This document shows positions 44,501 to 55,436 of a stretch of 64,000 nucleotides of DNA, piece by piece (position 1 is the stretch's first letter; every line of letters begins with the position of its first letter). A program made the position numbers and the translations under genes. Under the pieces are notes generated by a model. It was not told where the DNA came from. It saw only the letters and a list, made by a program, of their open reading frames with translations, and did no database searches. The stretch covers positions 3,325,620 to 3,389,619 of the forward strand of contig NC_020173.2 of the NCBI RefSeq assembly GCF_000224145.3, written 5' to 3'. This DNA is from Ciona intestinalis (lineage: Eukaryota > Chordata > Ascidiacea > Phlebobranchia > Cionidae).

Positions 44501-47500
44501 CTGGTGTTGCAGTAAAATTGTACACATTATTGGAAACAAGCGGACCAACAGTAAAATACAGTAAAGTTTGGTTGAATGTTGATCCAGATATCAAATCTCT
44601 ATTAAATGAATTAATGAATGAGTATAACTTATTTATCCTCATGTGGCGGGAAAACAACAGTCGTTTTTAACCAGTTGTTCTGTTTCATACACCACATGCC
44701 TACGAGTTACCGTGTATGTAACTTTGTGGGTAAGTGTTTTTACTTGGTAATTTAGTCAACCAAATAGTCACGACTTGGTAGGAGAAGTTGCTTTAAAGTC
44801 TTGCAAAAAGGCACATATGCTGACAATGGTAGCCGCAATAAAAATTAAGCTCTTAACTTTGATAAGAATGATTTTTTTGTCTTGTTGGTTATGGTAACAA
44901 TACCAGAAAAGTTTACCAAAGCAAAAAGACAGGTAGTAACGATAAAAACAACAGTTGTTAAAAACAAAGAAATAAAATAACTTTTAGGTTAAAAGGCGTG
45001 ACCATGATATAAAGATATATTACTGTGCTGGTAGGTTACCTAATAATGTATGTAGTTGCAGTAACAGCTTTGGAAGGATTCAGTTGAAGTGTTGCTGTTT
45101 CCGAAGTTATGTCTAACACATGAATTGTAACGTTGGAGGGAGCTAAAAAAATTAAAACAAATGTAATTTCTTGCTTTTTGTTGTGTTATTGGGAGTTTAG
45201 CAGCCTTGCTGTTTGTTTAAAAGTTTTACTTCAGTATTTAATGCATTTTTTTGTCATTTTGTTGCTCGTATAGTCTTCAATATTATAGCTTGTATAAAAA
45301 TTAATGATCACAATGATATAAAATACCAGTTGCTATCCAAGTAACTGCAAAACTTACTTACAAACTTTTTTAACCCACTTTAGACATTCAAACTTTTTAG
45401 ACCTTTTTTATATTTTTGTTAGTGTGAATTGTTAACATGGTGATATATGTTGAGTTTTATTCTCAATAGATCACATTGAGAACTATTTAACTAAACTCTA
45501 ACTGCTTAAACAACAAAATTATTTTACCAATCTATTTCAATATGGCAACAAAGTCAGACCATAACATAAGCAAAACAAATTCGGATTTACTTACCTAATG
45601 CAAATGACAATGTAATTTCTCTACTTGGTAATGCAGCGTAATTTGCAACAATAGTAGCTGTATGCCACACACCCTCTTCTAATCCTGTTACATCGAATTT
45701 GGTCGAGAAAGAAGATAGTGAAGCCATACCATTGGGGTACAATACTGAATAACCAGTTAGAGCCAAATTGTTTCCACCCAAGGGTGGCAACCATAATAGA
45801 GTTACCATGCCTTGTCCAGCTGATGTGTACGTCAAATCGCGCACTCCAGCAGTATCTATACAAAATTTGAACTCCTAAATAAGGCTCAATTACATTATAA
45901 TTCAGTATATAGTGTTGAACACTTACTCATAATATAGGTTGCTTATTTTATACATTTGTGCCAGCTTACCAGTTACAACAAATGTAATTATATTTTTTAA
46001 TTTGTCTTCTTTTATGTATGGCTGATATTTTGAATAACTGATAGGTGACCATTGGGTTGATGCACTGAATGCTTTTAATGTTTAAAAGTTGTTCTTTTTT
46101 TATTAGTAAACTATTTCATTTTGGTAGGAGTATTTTACGAAGACCTGTCATTTTGGCCAGATTTTTACATTACTCAAAAAATCCTTGTATATATTAATCT
46201 ATATAAGTCTTATGGCAAGGCATGGGAGATGTAATCAGGCCAAATCTACCCAATTACCACAGAGATGTTTTAAGCCAAACATTAGCTCTTGAAAACTTTT
46301 TTATTAGATTTTTCATAAATTGTAATAAATTGTGATATCTTCTTAACTTTATACTTACTTGTGGCTGTTGTGATAGATGCATTGGCTCCCGAACCTACTG
46401 CTGTCTCGGGAATTATATGGAAGGTATACAGTGTATTTGGTATAAGTGAACTGATAAGAGCACCACTTTGTGTAGCAGGTACTACTGTGGTATTTTCACC
46501 ATACATGATTCTATACTGGCTGATGTTACCAGAAGGAGCTGTCCACGTCAGGTTAGCAACAGATCTTCCCATATGCGCCATAATGTTGGTAACTGGTCCA
46601 GATACTAAAAACATAAATTAGGAAATCACTATTCTGTGCACATTTGTTACAACCCGGCTTTTTATATCATACACCTCATGCCCACATGCGAGTTACTATT
46701 TATTTAACTTGCAGGAAAGTTTTTTATGGACAACTCATTAGTGACCATTGGGTTAAGGCAATTGCTGTCAAGTGTTTTGTCTAAGGACACATTTTCGTTT
46801 TATTTGTGTCCAACAACAGTTACACTAACAGTGATGCTATAGAGTGTGGTCCAACTTTATGGTAAAGAAAAATTAATGTAAAAATAAGTTTATTTACCTA
46901 CATGTTGTGAGATTTTTCATTGCAGTACTCCTTTGACCGTTGTTGTAGATTACAGTTACAGTAAGCACATACGCTGTGTTCCCAGTTAAATTTCGAACAA
47001 CCACAGTACTTTCAATGGGTGTAGCTATGTAAGAAAATGCTGCAGGAGAAGATGTCACCTGAACTTGGCTCACTGTTGATGCATTGCCCCCAACATAAGG
47101 AGTCCATGTTACCCTCACTGAAGTATCGTTTAATGCTGTCAAAGTTATGTTGGGTGGCAGGGAAGCTAAAAAGATGAAACATTTCATTAAAACTGCTCCA
47201 CAATTGTATTGGGAAGACTTGCTAGTGTAAAAAAACAATAAAACAACTATTGTAGTTAAAAATAACAAATTAAATTTTTATTTATCTCTTTTAATTTAAA
47301 AGCAAAGATCGGATAACCTAAAAATACAAAGAGAAGGAAATTAGCAGTAAAATGAAAGTCGTTAAAACAGGCTACGAGTAAACACTATTTGAATAAAAGT
47401 GTGAATTAAAAACATAGCTGCTAAACTTGCATATACATGTAGCACAACATTTGTAGAAGCATAAAATAAATATCAATTATTTTTTCTTGTGCATTGGGGC

Positions 47501-50500
47501 AATGACAGTCGTTATAACATGAAAGGTCTGTTTCATACACCGCGGGCCAGCTTTTGAGTTACCATGGATGTAACTTACAGACTATTTTCGATTTTAAGGT
47601 GGGCTGATAACTTTTGTAACTCTTTTAAGGGTCTACTGGGTTGGAAAATAAGTGAAGTTTGTTGCAGCAGCACACCTTTGCCCTCAACGACAGCACTGAG
47701 GCTCGAAGGTGAGCACTCTTAACTAGTATACAGTGACGCTGGCATACTGGTATGGCTTTAGATGCCATGCATATATAGATTACACATTTGCCCTGTTAAT
47801 CACATGTGTACTTACATGTTACTGTATTAACAGCAGGATTGGATTTAGCACTTGTACCATAGGGAGTAGATACTTTTATAGTCACTTCGTATTCAGTGTT
47901 TGGTGTTAACCCAGTTAGTTGTGTGGAATTGGTTTTAAGATTGTCAATAGTTTGTGGTGAATTTCCAAATGCTTTATATTCAAGTTGGTATGTAAAGTTC
48001 ATAACATCTCCAGTTGGTTGACTCCATGATAAAAGTAAGCTGGTGGTCTTTGCCATTTCAAGTTGAGGCGGAGCCATCTTGTCAGGACCTGTTGGAATAT
48101 CAATTAAATTTATATAAATGTTATTTTCCCTTTCAAAGGGAAATTTCCTTCTTAGAATTCTCTGATAACAGCACACATTTTTACCATGGGTATATTTTAA
48201 CTATAGGTATTAACTATTTTATTCGAATTATTTGCATGTAATATTTATGTAACTTGTTTTAATCTTGCATGTCAGGGCAATGATAGTCGTTATAACATAG
48301 ATGTTCTGTTGCGTATACCTCCTGTTTGCCTATGATTTACTGTGTCTATAAATTTGTGAAAGCAATTGATATGTTTATTTTGTTTTTACCTGTTACAAAC
48401 CATGACGCTGGCGACGGAGAAGTCCTTAGACTACCATATATTCCGCCAACAGTCAATGAAACGTTTGTGTTTTCTGATAAGCCAGTAGCAGTAAGAGGAG
48501 AAGTTGGATTCGTTGAATTACTTGTTCCATCATTCCATATTAATTGATATCCACTAGGAGACTGTGCACTACAAGTACAAGCTGCTGTCACTGTGATTGT
48601 AGAGTGAGTAACATTCACTAATGTTGGTGCAAGTGGAGGCCCAGGAACTAAACAAAGTATGTTAGTTAGTTAAGAACTGCAGTATTACCATATATTCTAT
48701 AAAGAAAAGGTTTCTAAGGAGATCCAGAAACTAAGCAGAGTATGTTATTTAATAGAGCATGTGGCTTAGTTGAGAGGTAAAGCAAAACTATTATTAACTT
48801 TGTTCTGCATGGAGCCGCTCTTGAATTTAAGAATTTAAACTAGATTTGCTCCATTAACTATTCTATTGTGTATAAAATTACACTTTTCCAGGGTGCAGGC
48901 AAAAGGTTATGAAACATTGAATTCAAGCACAGTATTCATATTTTATTTAGAAGACTTGTAGTTAGGAATTTACTTACGTGTGGCGAGTATAACAGCCTCA
49001 GAATAAACTTTTGTATTTTGTGAAGCAGCAACATCGGCTGCGATTGTCAAGTAATACATAGTATTTTGTGATAAACCAGTTATAGTTGTAGAAGTACCAT
49101 CTACCACTATACTCTGGTTGGATGGCTGAACTTGTAAATAGTAAACTACATTTTGTGTGGACCCTGTCCAGGAGGCATCCAGGGTTGTCACTGTTGGGTT
49201 GGAAAGGACAATGTTGGTTGGTGGAGCGTAGGTTCCTGGAATAAATGTAAGGTGATTAGAGAAATTTATTTTGATAAGGTAATCCTATTAGGAAAAGAAC
49301 TTAGTTTAGTGTTTTTACTACTTGCCAGTTTGCCACATAGTTAGCGCATTTGAATTTTATTAACTGAAATAGTTTAATGTATTAGTGTGACTTTTCTTCT
49401 CTGGAACCCATTTATTTGTCTTGAAACCATAACTTCTGGGCCAAAGACAGTTGCGCTAACCGGCAGCGGCCAAATGTATTATATACATAACATACCATAT
49501 GTGGTGGCAATTATTGGTGTAGATGAGACAACAGTATGGTCACTGTAGAACGCCTTAACCACAACTGAGTATTCTTGGTTTGGTCGTAGGTTTGTTATTT
49601 GAGCTGTTTTTTGACCTGCCACCATATTTATTACTCCTTCCATTGGAGTTAATTCAATTCTAAATGTTTCAAAGATTCTCGCACTGCCCATATGAGGGAG
49701 GCTCCATGTTACAGTCAATGATGTTGATGTGGATTGGAATAGGACGTTTGTAGGAGCAGGTGCATCTGAGATGAATTATGCGTGGATTATTTTGATAAGG
49801 TAAATCAATTAACACGTTTGAATGTAACCTGTTTATTACATGCCGGGCAGCAACAGTAGTTATAATTTTCAGAACCTTTATGTTAACATTTACACATAGG
49901 CATCCTTAACAAAGTTTGAGCTTCCCAGTTATCAAGGGATATACAAATCAATTTAGATTTACAAGCAGAAGTACATATGTAGAATTACTCATCTACACAC
50001 ATACAACACACATGTAAAAGTTCTCACCAGTAACGCCTGCCACACGATATGACACGATGCCCTCTTGAACAAGATCCCTTGCAAGAATTGTAAATATATA
50101 TTTAGTGTTGGCTTGCAGCCTTGGAACTCTGGTGGTATGTCGATTAAAGCGGATAAACATATTTCTACGAAGGGGCATAATCCTTATTTTATAAAAATAA
50201 AGAATGCTATCCCCAGTTGTATACGGGTCCCAACTTAATTGGATCTCGTTGGTAGAGGTCCTATCCACTTTTAACCCAGTGACTATTCCTGGAACTGAAA
50301 TAAATGATGTATATTCACTATGTTGTACGTTTAGTTGTCTAAATTGAGTGAATGAATATCACTTATTTATCATAAATAAACTCATGCCATTATATTTCCC
50401 AATTAGTAAACATATTTGGTTCTCTAAGGAAGACACTTGAAATGATACATTTGGTTCTTCTAATTTTTAACTAAACAAAACACACAAAAAATTAGTAATA

Positions 50501-52117
50501 GTGACACTAATGACAATGTGTAGATTACCTGTTGCAACAGTCTGTGTGTAATTGTCTGTTCCAATCACAACACCGCCAAGCACCCTCTCAAACAATGCAT
50601 TATACCTTGTGTTTGGCACCAAATCTACTGCTGTAGTTTGTGTGAAAAAATCAATAATCTGTCGGGAAACAACAACCCCTGTTTGTGCAATGCTCCATGT
50701 CACTCGAGTGGCATCTTGTTGGATTGTATAGTGGAAAACTATTTTAATACTCCTTGATGTACTTGTTGTTGAGTTTACAGCGATTGGAGGTGTCGCTGCA
50801 AATGCAAATGGTTTACAACAGCAATGCAGCTGCTTTGAAAAGCAGTAACGTTGATTTTCATGGAGCATAATAGCTATGCTTTAAACCGTAAGAGTTGCTG
50901 GGCCCACGGTTTTAAACAAGTAATGTGGCTGCAAATATAGAATGCGTTATTGCAGCAGTCCATATAACAATTAGTCCATTGTGTGACTCACAGATTACTG
51001 CGTAAAAAAAACAGATATAAAGAATCAATACTCCGCTGTTTCCTATCCGGAAAACAGACGCATTCTCCGATGTACCGGCGCTTTACTGTGTATGACTCAT
51101 ACTCCGCGATGATGATTTATTTGAATCGATTTAAAAAGAAGATTGCTAAACCAACCGATAACGGAACATATTTTAATTTAGTTGTCACAGTTTATATTGC
51201 AATTTTAAATCCAGTTACTATTTTTCCGCAAACAGTTTATTATTTATTAATATTGCACGTCATTGGCTTGCAACTTGTTCAGTCTAACTAAAAATCCGCA
51301 CAAAAACATTGGAATCGCAAGTTTAATATATTCCCACATGGGTAACTCCCATCTGTGCAACTATGATAACACAATGAGACAGTTAATGGTTGTTTTAAAT
51401 AAAAACTGATTTCGAAAGTGTCTATGATTGTGTATATAATATACTGTGATGGGGAAATATGGGATACGAATAGCACATAGTATCCTACATTAACTAGCCG
51501 TGTTTTTAAGAATTAACAATGTTACTTTTTGGGATATAGTACAATAATTCTAGATTTTTCGTTGGGATGCGGTAGAATAATTATTTACTTAATTGTTGGT
51601 ACCAAAGGGTGAAGATAAAAGAGAATGAAAAGATGGACAATCTTTACCCATAAGTAAAACTGTACCAAGTAAACTGTAGAAAACCAAAGCCAAAACTTAA
51701 CGATTATAACCGACAAACGTTAGAGGAATTACCGATTTTAGACTGAAACTAAATCATAGTCTTATATGAATTGAGAGGCCGGGAGACGATAGTCGTTACA
51801 ACAGGGGTGTTTTATTTTATGTACCTCGTACCAGCTTACAAGTAATTACGTGTGTAACTTTTCGACAAACTATTTGTCACCACAGGGTGGGAGCAATTAC
51901 CGTGTATTGGTAGCAGACAAACTTACGCCTACAGTGGTAGCAAGGACAAGCATTGAGCCCACGACCCCTGAGCTATAAGAGATAGGCGCGCTGACCAATC
52001 GCAAATATTATAGGGATACAAGTATCCATCACGAAGCGTTAGTTATGTTCCATAAATAATCTTACCCGATGCTGTCCATGCCACGCAGAAGAATGCTATC
52101 ACATTCAGGTATAGCAT
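35525..52117 (-). CDS. Giant secreted protein: 19 FN3 domains, ZP domain, EGF
   Basis: Twenty-eight exons join in phase to about 2054 residues. Exon 1 (52117-52066) is a signal peptide (MLYLNVIAFFCVAWTAS). Exons 2-10 and 13-21 each encode one FN3 domain, mostly of 250-280 bp and in phase 1-1. One further FN3 is split over 45142-45040 and 44598-44435. The other FN3 exons begin at 50795, 50294, 49765, 49235, 48647, 48088, 47165, 46604, 45855, 43975, 43313, 42931, 42543, 41973, 41512, 40734, 40057 and 39121. Exons 22-26 (38400-36244) add a ZP domain. Exon 27 (35995-35888) holds a basic furin-type site, and exon 28 (35644-35525) an EGF-like module before the stop. No transmembrane helix is seen. 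Domain order recalls UMODL1-type proteins, but orthology is not shown. Many N-glycosylation sequons support secretion. Confidence 0.88.
36045..36180 (+). repeat. SINE-like element fragment (family B)
   Basis: TATCTTATTTATGCTTGTGTTG, GTTTCATATAACTTGTGCCCGC and GTGGTGATTGTTTTG match the family B head. It lies between exons 26 and 27 of the FN3-ZP gene. Confidence 0.6.
36647..36702 (+). repeat. 19-bp tandem repeat, three copies
   Basis: The unit AGGATTAAACCACAGTTGG is repeated three times without change in an intron of the FN3-ZP gene. It is followed by a family C phrase (GGCCCATTACTTCAACACACAGG). Confidence 0.85.
37455..37705 (-). repeat. Inverted array of the 71-bp minisatellite
   Basis: Three or more degenerate units (CTTATAAACCGGATACACAT, TTATAACATTGGTGTCTTC, CATACACCACAG) are the reverse complement of the array at 23486-23740. 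It lies between ZP exons 23 and 24. Confidence 0.55.
38053..38213. mobile_element. MITE family A-like copy with different interior
   Basis: GTAGAGTAGGGTAAGACAG on the left and TTTCCCCACCCTACTGTA on the right are family A ends. The interior lacks the usual AGTAAACAAAG and AACACGATCAGG blocks, so this may be a subfamily. Confidence 0.6.
38468..38696 (+). repeat. SINE-like element (family B), nearly complete
   Basis: It runs from CTTATTTGACGCGCAGTGAGC through TGTATGGCTGACAATTTG, CCACTGGGTTGGATTAGC and GTGTCTTGCCCAAC to the tRNA-like end ATGCTAACCAATGTGCCACAGC. Confidence 0.7.
39891..39902 (-). other. Furin-type RRKR motif inside an FN3 domain
   Basis: In the eighteenth FN3 exon the frame reads STPGRRKRATTT. 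RRKR is a full furin/proprotein convertase consensus and lies in a loop-like Ser/Thr/Pro-rich stretch between predicted strands. Whether it is cut cannot be seen from sequence. Confidence 0.6.
41000..41232 (+). repeat. SINE-like element (family B), nearly complete
   Basis: CTTTATCCTCGTGTGGCCGG, ACGACAGTCGTTATCACACAGG, GTGCCAGCTTACGAG, TGTATGGCTGATAATTTAGAC, CCCATTAGTGACCATTGGG, then a tRNA-like end (GACAGGTGCACTAACCATTG). It is one of the best copies for deriving a consensus. Confidence 0.75.
42013..42115 (+). repeat. tRNA-like SINE head (family D)
   Basis: GCTGTGGCTCAGTAGTTAG, CATCATAACTAAAAGGTAGC and a degenerate B box match the copy at 22907-22990. Confidence 0.5.
43348..43422 (+). repeat. 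Repeat family C copy
   Basis: GTAATGGGCCAACTCTGGTTTAAATATAAGG ... GCTATAGAACCTTACCCATA. It lies between FN3 exons of the giant gene. A degenerate relative follows near 43600-43690. Confidence 0.5.
44603..44850 (+). repeat. SINE-like element (family B), nearly complete
   Basis: AATGAATGAGTATAACTTATTTATCCTC starts the copy, then ATGTGGCGGGAAAACAACAG, GTTTCATACACCACATGCC and GGCACATATGCTGAC. It begins immediately beside the acceptor of the split FN3 exon at 44598. Confidence 0.7.
45925..46090 (+). repeat. SINE-like element fragment (family B)
   Basis: TTATACATTTGTGCCAGC, ATGTATGGCTGATATTTTG and GGTGACCATTGGGTTGATGC keep the family order. Confidence 0.6.
46650..46840 (+). repeat. SINE-like element fragment (family B)
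   Basis: TATCATACACCTCATGCCC, GACAACTCATTAGTGACCATTGG and AAGTGTTTTGTCTAAGGACAC are present. The tRNA-like end is lost. Confidence 0.6.
47490..47740 (+). repeat. SINE-like element (family B)
   Basis: GTGCATTGGGGCAATGACAG, CTGTTTCATACACCGCGGGCC, GGGTCTACTGGGTTGG and CAGCACACCTTTGCCC appear in order. Confidence 0.65.
48250..48365 (+). repeat. SINE-like element fragment (family B)
   Basis: AACTTGTTTTAATCTTGCATG, GGGCAATGATAGTCGTTATAACATAG and CTGTTGCGTATACCTCC are present just before an FN3 exon. Confidence 0.6.
51440..51660. mobile_element. Degenerate MITE family A copy in FN3-ZP intron 1
   Basis: GTGATGGGGAAATATGGGATACG at the left and AGAATGAAAAGATGGACAATC at the right are family A marks; the interior is diverged. 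Confidence 0.5.
51768..52006 (+). repeat. SINE-like element (family B), complete with tRNA-like end
   Basis: GAGGCCGGGAGACGATAGTCG opens the body. The right end (CCCACGACCCCTGAGCTATAAGAGATAGGCGCGCTGACCAATC) reads on the minus strand like a tRNA 5' half with A box and B box. It lies 60 bp from the signal-peptide exon of the FN3-ZP gene. Confidence 0.75.
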
Positions 52118-52814
52118 TACTGAAATATTCTTGATAAATTCAGAAACTACTGAAAGAAAACATCAAAATTTAGATAAATATTTTAAAACAAATGGAATAA
52201 AGTCTAGGAATCACGCCTATTAAGCCATTCAATATTTTTTTGCACTTCTATATAACAATTATTTAGTGTTTTGCTCTCTCTGCTTGAAAACACCTTTTTA
52301 TTTGTCCCATAGGACCCCTACTAACTCAAGCATCTGATAAAGCTGTTGCAGATGTACAGTACGATCTTACACAGTAAAGAAAGACCCCGAATCTTTAAGT
52401 TACCGGATGATTCATACATTTCCTGCTCATTTGTGCTGTCGCCAATAGATTGTTGTTAAATAGTACACCTGCGCTTCTGTATGACGAGCCGATATGATTT
52501 AAAGGGGTTATTTGGAACCATTTGCTTGAAATAGATTATAGCCACGCATCTACCAATACAAGTTATTTCATTAGCGGAAGCTACATATTTTTTATGTGAG
52601 TTGCATATATATCGTTAAGTCCACTGGAGCACTATAGCTATATTTGTGCATGTTTTTTTGTTGTAAACTATTATAGCTTGGTAAAATAAACTTATAACAA
52701 CTATATCCACACGACTTCCATAGACCATTGTCAATTGTCTAAAACACGATCAGAATATTTGGATATTATGTGCTAACGGTGTCCCATCTTCTTCCACCCT
52801 ACTATATATTATAC

Positions 52815-53305
52815 GTGTGTGATGGCGCCATGGCACAATGACTAGATGCTGCTGCATTGTGGGCGTAAGTTTTTTTGGGGTATGATATTTAACGGCAGCT
52901 GCTCCAACCCGGTGGTTTCTTTTGGGTTGTCCAAATTGGCAGCCATATAGTAGAGTGGGGTAAGATGGGACACCTTTCACACATAATTACCGAATATCCT
53001 GATCGTCTTTTAAACAATTAACAACGGTCTATGGGAGCCGTAAGGATAAAGTTTTATAAAAAAATCGTTGAATGTTTGTTTCCTACCAAATTGGAGGATA
53101 AAATAGATTGAAAATGTGTCCCATCTATCCCCACCCTACTATATATTAAAAAATAAAAACGTCTTATATTACAAACACCCACAAAGTTACATACTCGGTA
53201 ATTCGTTAGCGGGCATGAGGTGTATGAATCAGAACATCCGTGTTATAACGACTGTCGTTTCCCCCACGCAAATATAAAAACAAGTTACATTTATTCATTT
53301 ATTAA
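52815..53305 (-). repeat. SINE-like element (family B) split by a MITE
   Basis: The head (GGCGCCATGGCACAATGACTAG, CAGCTGCTCCAACCCGGTGG, TTGGCAGCCATA) stops where the MITE starts. The remainder (AAACACCCACAAAGTTACATAC, GAGGTGTATGAATCAGAACATCC, GACTGTCGTTTCCCCCACGC, tail TTACATTTATTCATTTATT) resumes after it. Confidence 0.8.
52945..53147. mobile_element. MITE family A copy nested in a SINE
   Basis: A clean copy with TATAGTAGAGTGGGGTAAGATGGGACACC on the left and its inverse GTGTCCCATCTATCCCCACCCTACTATA on the right. The insertion into an older SINE gives relative ages: this family moved after family B. Confidence 0.88.
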
Positions 53306-53462
53306 GTTTGGCTCTCTTGTTGTTTAAATTTCAGCGACTTTGGAAACTGTTTTAAACCTGGGGAACTCCCTGAATTCATGTGTGACTTTTGCTTTTTGTG
53401 TTTTTTTTTATATGTAAGGTTCTTACTTACATTTGGCACATTAACCACGAAAAGTTTACGAA

Positions 53463-55027
53463 ATGGCCGGGCTTGTAAACTTTAAAGACCCCGAAGAGGT
53501 GAAGGAATATTTAAGCAACACGGAAATAGAGTTTATGTTCGGTTGCCACAAAGAAAAAGACGCAGATTGTAAGTTTATAATTGCGTTCATTTTGTTTCGT
53601 AATTTTGGTAAGTTACACTTGTTGCACCCAACTAAATTTCGGCATATGGGGTGGCTATATGTTGTGGCTACTATCTACTTGCAAATTTGTCTACTTTTTT
53701 TGTGGTGTATTAAAAATAGGGGAAACTATAAGGACACGCATGCTGGCAGTAATAGCAACACTAAATAGTTACATCACTCAAATGAGCTTCATTAATTCTT
53801 TCCCCTTTTTGCTTTTTGCTACATATTTGGTGTCTAATATTAGTTTTCAAGACACATGGGTATTCTAACCTATATTATTTGTCTCCAGGTTGCTACAGAT
53901 TGGGGGAATTTCTTGAAACGATTCGAAAAAAATTCCCAGAAGCTGCAACAACTTACAAAGAATGTTGTGACAAATATAAGAATGCTCCTTGCTGTTTTAA
54001 AGTGGGCCAATACCACATGCTGGGAAAAGGTAGGCTCCTATTAAACTCCGCTGTTATTGCTGCTAGGCATAACATTGTTAATACAACTGAAAAGAAAAAA
54101 ACGTTTTTTTTTAGGTGGTGTGGAGAAAAATATTATTTTCTAAAATAATAAACTTTCTTTACAGGCGGTTTAGAGAAAAGTGAGCTTGAGGCATTTAAGT
54201 ATTATCGAAGTGCTTGCCAGCAAGAGAAGTACAGAGACCAAGGAAAGAATGATAGATTGGCCACTGCATGCTGTAATATGGCTCTACTGCTACAACAAGA
54301 TGAGGTATTCTAATAGACTAAAATAGTTCAATCAAATTTAACTGTCAATGAATGAATGTATGGTATGATTATGCATTAATAGCATAGGCATCAAACTTTA
54401 TAAATGCAAGGACTAACTTATTGGTTTACTATTTAATACAGTTGAGACAATTCCAGGGTAGGTCTGCCACCCCAGGTTTGGGGCCGTTTGCTGCTGATGA
54501 GTGCTGAAGTATGTGTTCATAACAATTGTTTAATTTGGTATATAAATAAAGTGTTTTATTACAACCTGACCACTGACATTAGATTAGGCACATACAGTTT
54601 TCCTGTTCATATGATAGAGAAGATTAAGATACCATAAATACTACAGTGAATTTCTTGTTTTTCACAGAAATCCCGTAAACCGTTCGTTGATTATTTAAAA
54701 ACTGTCGAAGAAACTGAAAAACCCGTTCAATCTCGAATTCTTGAAGCTCTGCAAAAATCTTGCGCTTTAAACGATGCAGTTGGTTGTAACGTGTTGAGTT
54801 ATTTCTATATGAAAGGGTTTGAAGATTTGAAGCCAAATTTAAGACTTGCCGCGAAATATGCTGAAAAGTCATGCGAACTAGGTGATTATAGGGGTTGCCA
54901 TAATATAAGTTTGATGCACGCGAGGGGCGATGGGGTGGAAAAGTCTTACGAACGAGCGAAAAGTTTTTCAGAGAAAAAGGAAAAGTTAATGAACCAGTCA
55001 ACTTCATTATCATTTGGAAACACCTGA
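53463..55027 (+). CDS. COA7: COA7, cytochrome c oxidase assembly factor (Sel1 repeats)
   Basis: Four exons join in phase: 53463-53568, 53889-54029, 54165-54304, 54668-55027, giving 248 residues (human COA7 is 231). COA7 is a mitochondrial intermembrane-space protein of Sel1-like repeats rich in paired cysteines, needed for complex IV and respiratory-chain assembly. The start MAGLVNFKDPEEVKEYL parallels human MAGMVDFQDEEQVKSFL. CCYRLGEFLETIRKKFPEA and the spaced pairs NAPCCFKVG, TACCNMALL, DAVGCNVLSYFY and YRGCHNISLMHARGDGVEK follow the Sel1 repeat pattern. The end STSLSFGNT parallels human QPLTFG. No cleavable presequence is seen, as expected for a protein imported by the disulfide relay. Confidence 0.93.
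54425..54505 (+). repeat. Repeat family E copy in COA7 intron 3
   Basis: TTTAATACAGTTGAGACAATTCCAGGGTAGGTCTGCCACCCCAGG followed by GCCGTTTGCTGCTGATGAG, close to the copy at 19455-19530. Confidence 0.6.
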
Positions 55028-55436
55028 TTTTAATTTCTCTTAATTTATCTTTAGTGCAGTGGTTCTTAAACTGTTGTTGGCTTCCAGACTATTAGTTATA
55101 TTCTATGTGTGTGAGGCTCTGCACCATAAAATGCAAGTGTGTATCAATAATGGATTAATGTATTAATTTAGTACCAAACAGTATTTACGAGTGTTAGGGT
55201 AGGATCTCATGTCACGCTTTGCTGTAGAACTTGACCCATGTAGAATATATTTAGTGATTTTTCAAATTTAAATATTTGTGTGACACTTTCTAACCTAAAG
55301 TTTAAATCAACCCACTTTTAAAATCACTGCTTCAGTTAAAAGAAGTTATTGGTACAAACTAGGTCATAATTTTAATCTGTGTGTGAAATTTGTGCCAATA
55401 ATTGTTGTTATTTAGGACATGAATAGGTAACAAATA

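Larger units (their letters stand above)
52118..53462. other. Divergent spacer between FN3-ZP gene and COA7
   Basis: No gene is seen. It contains half a MITE family A copy (52705-52808), then a family B SINE split by a full MITE (52815-53305). The promoters of both flanking genes must lie within it. Confidence 0.5.

Noticed and set aside
50983..51291. Plus-strand frame of 102 codons in intron 1 of the FN3-ZP gene
   Set aside because: No motif or splice context, and it is followed by degenerate MITE and SINE sequence.
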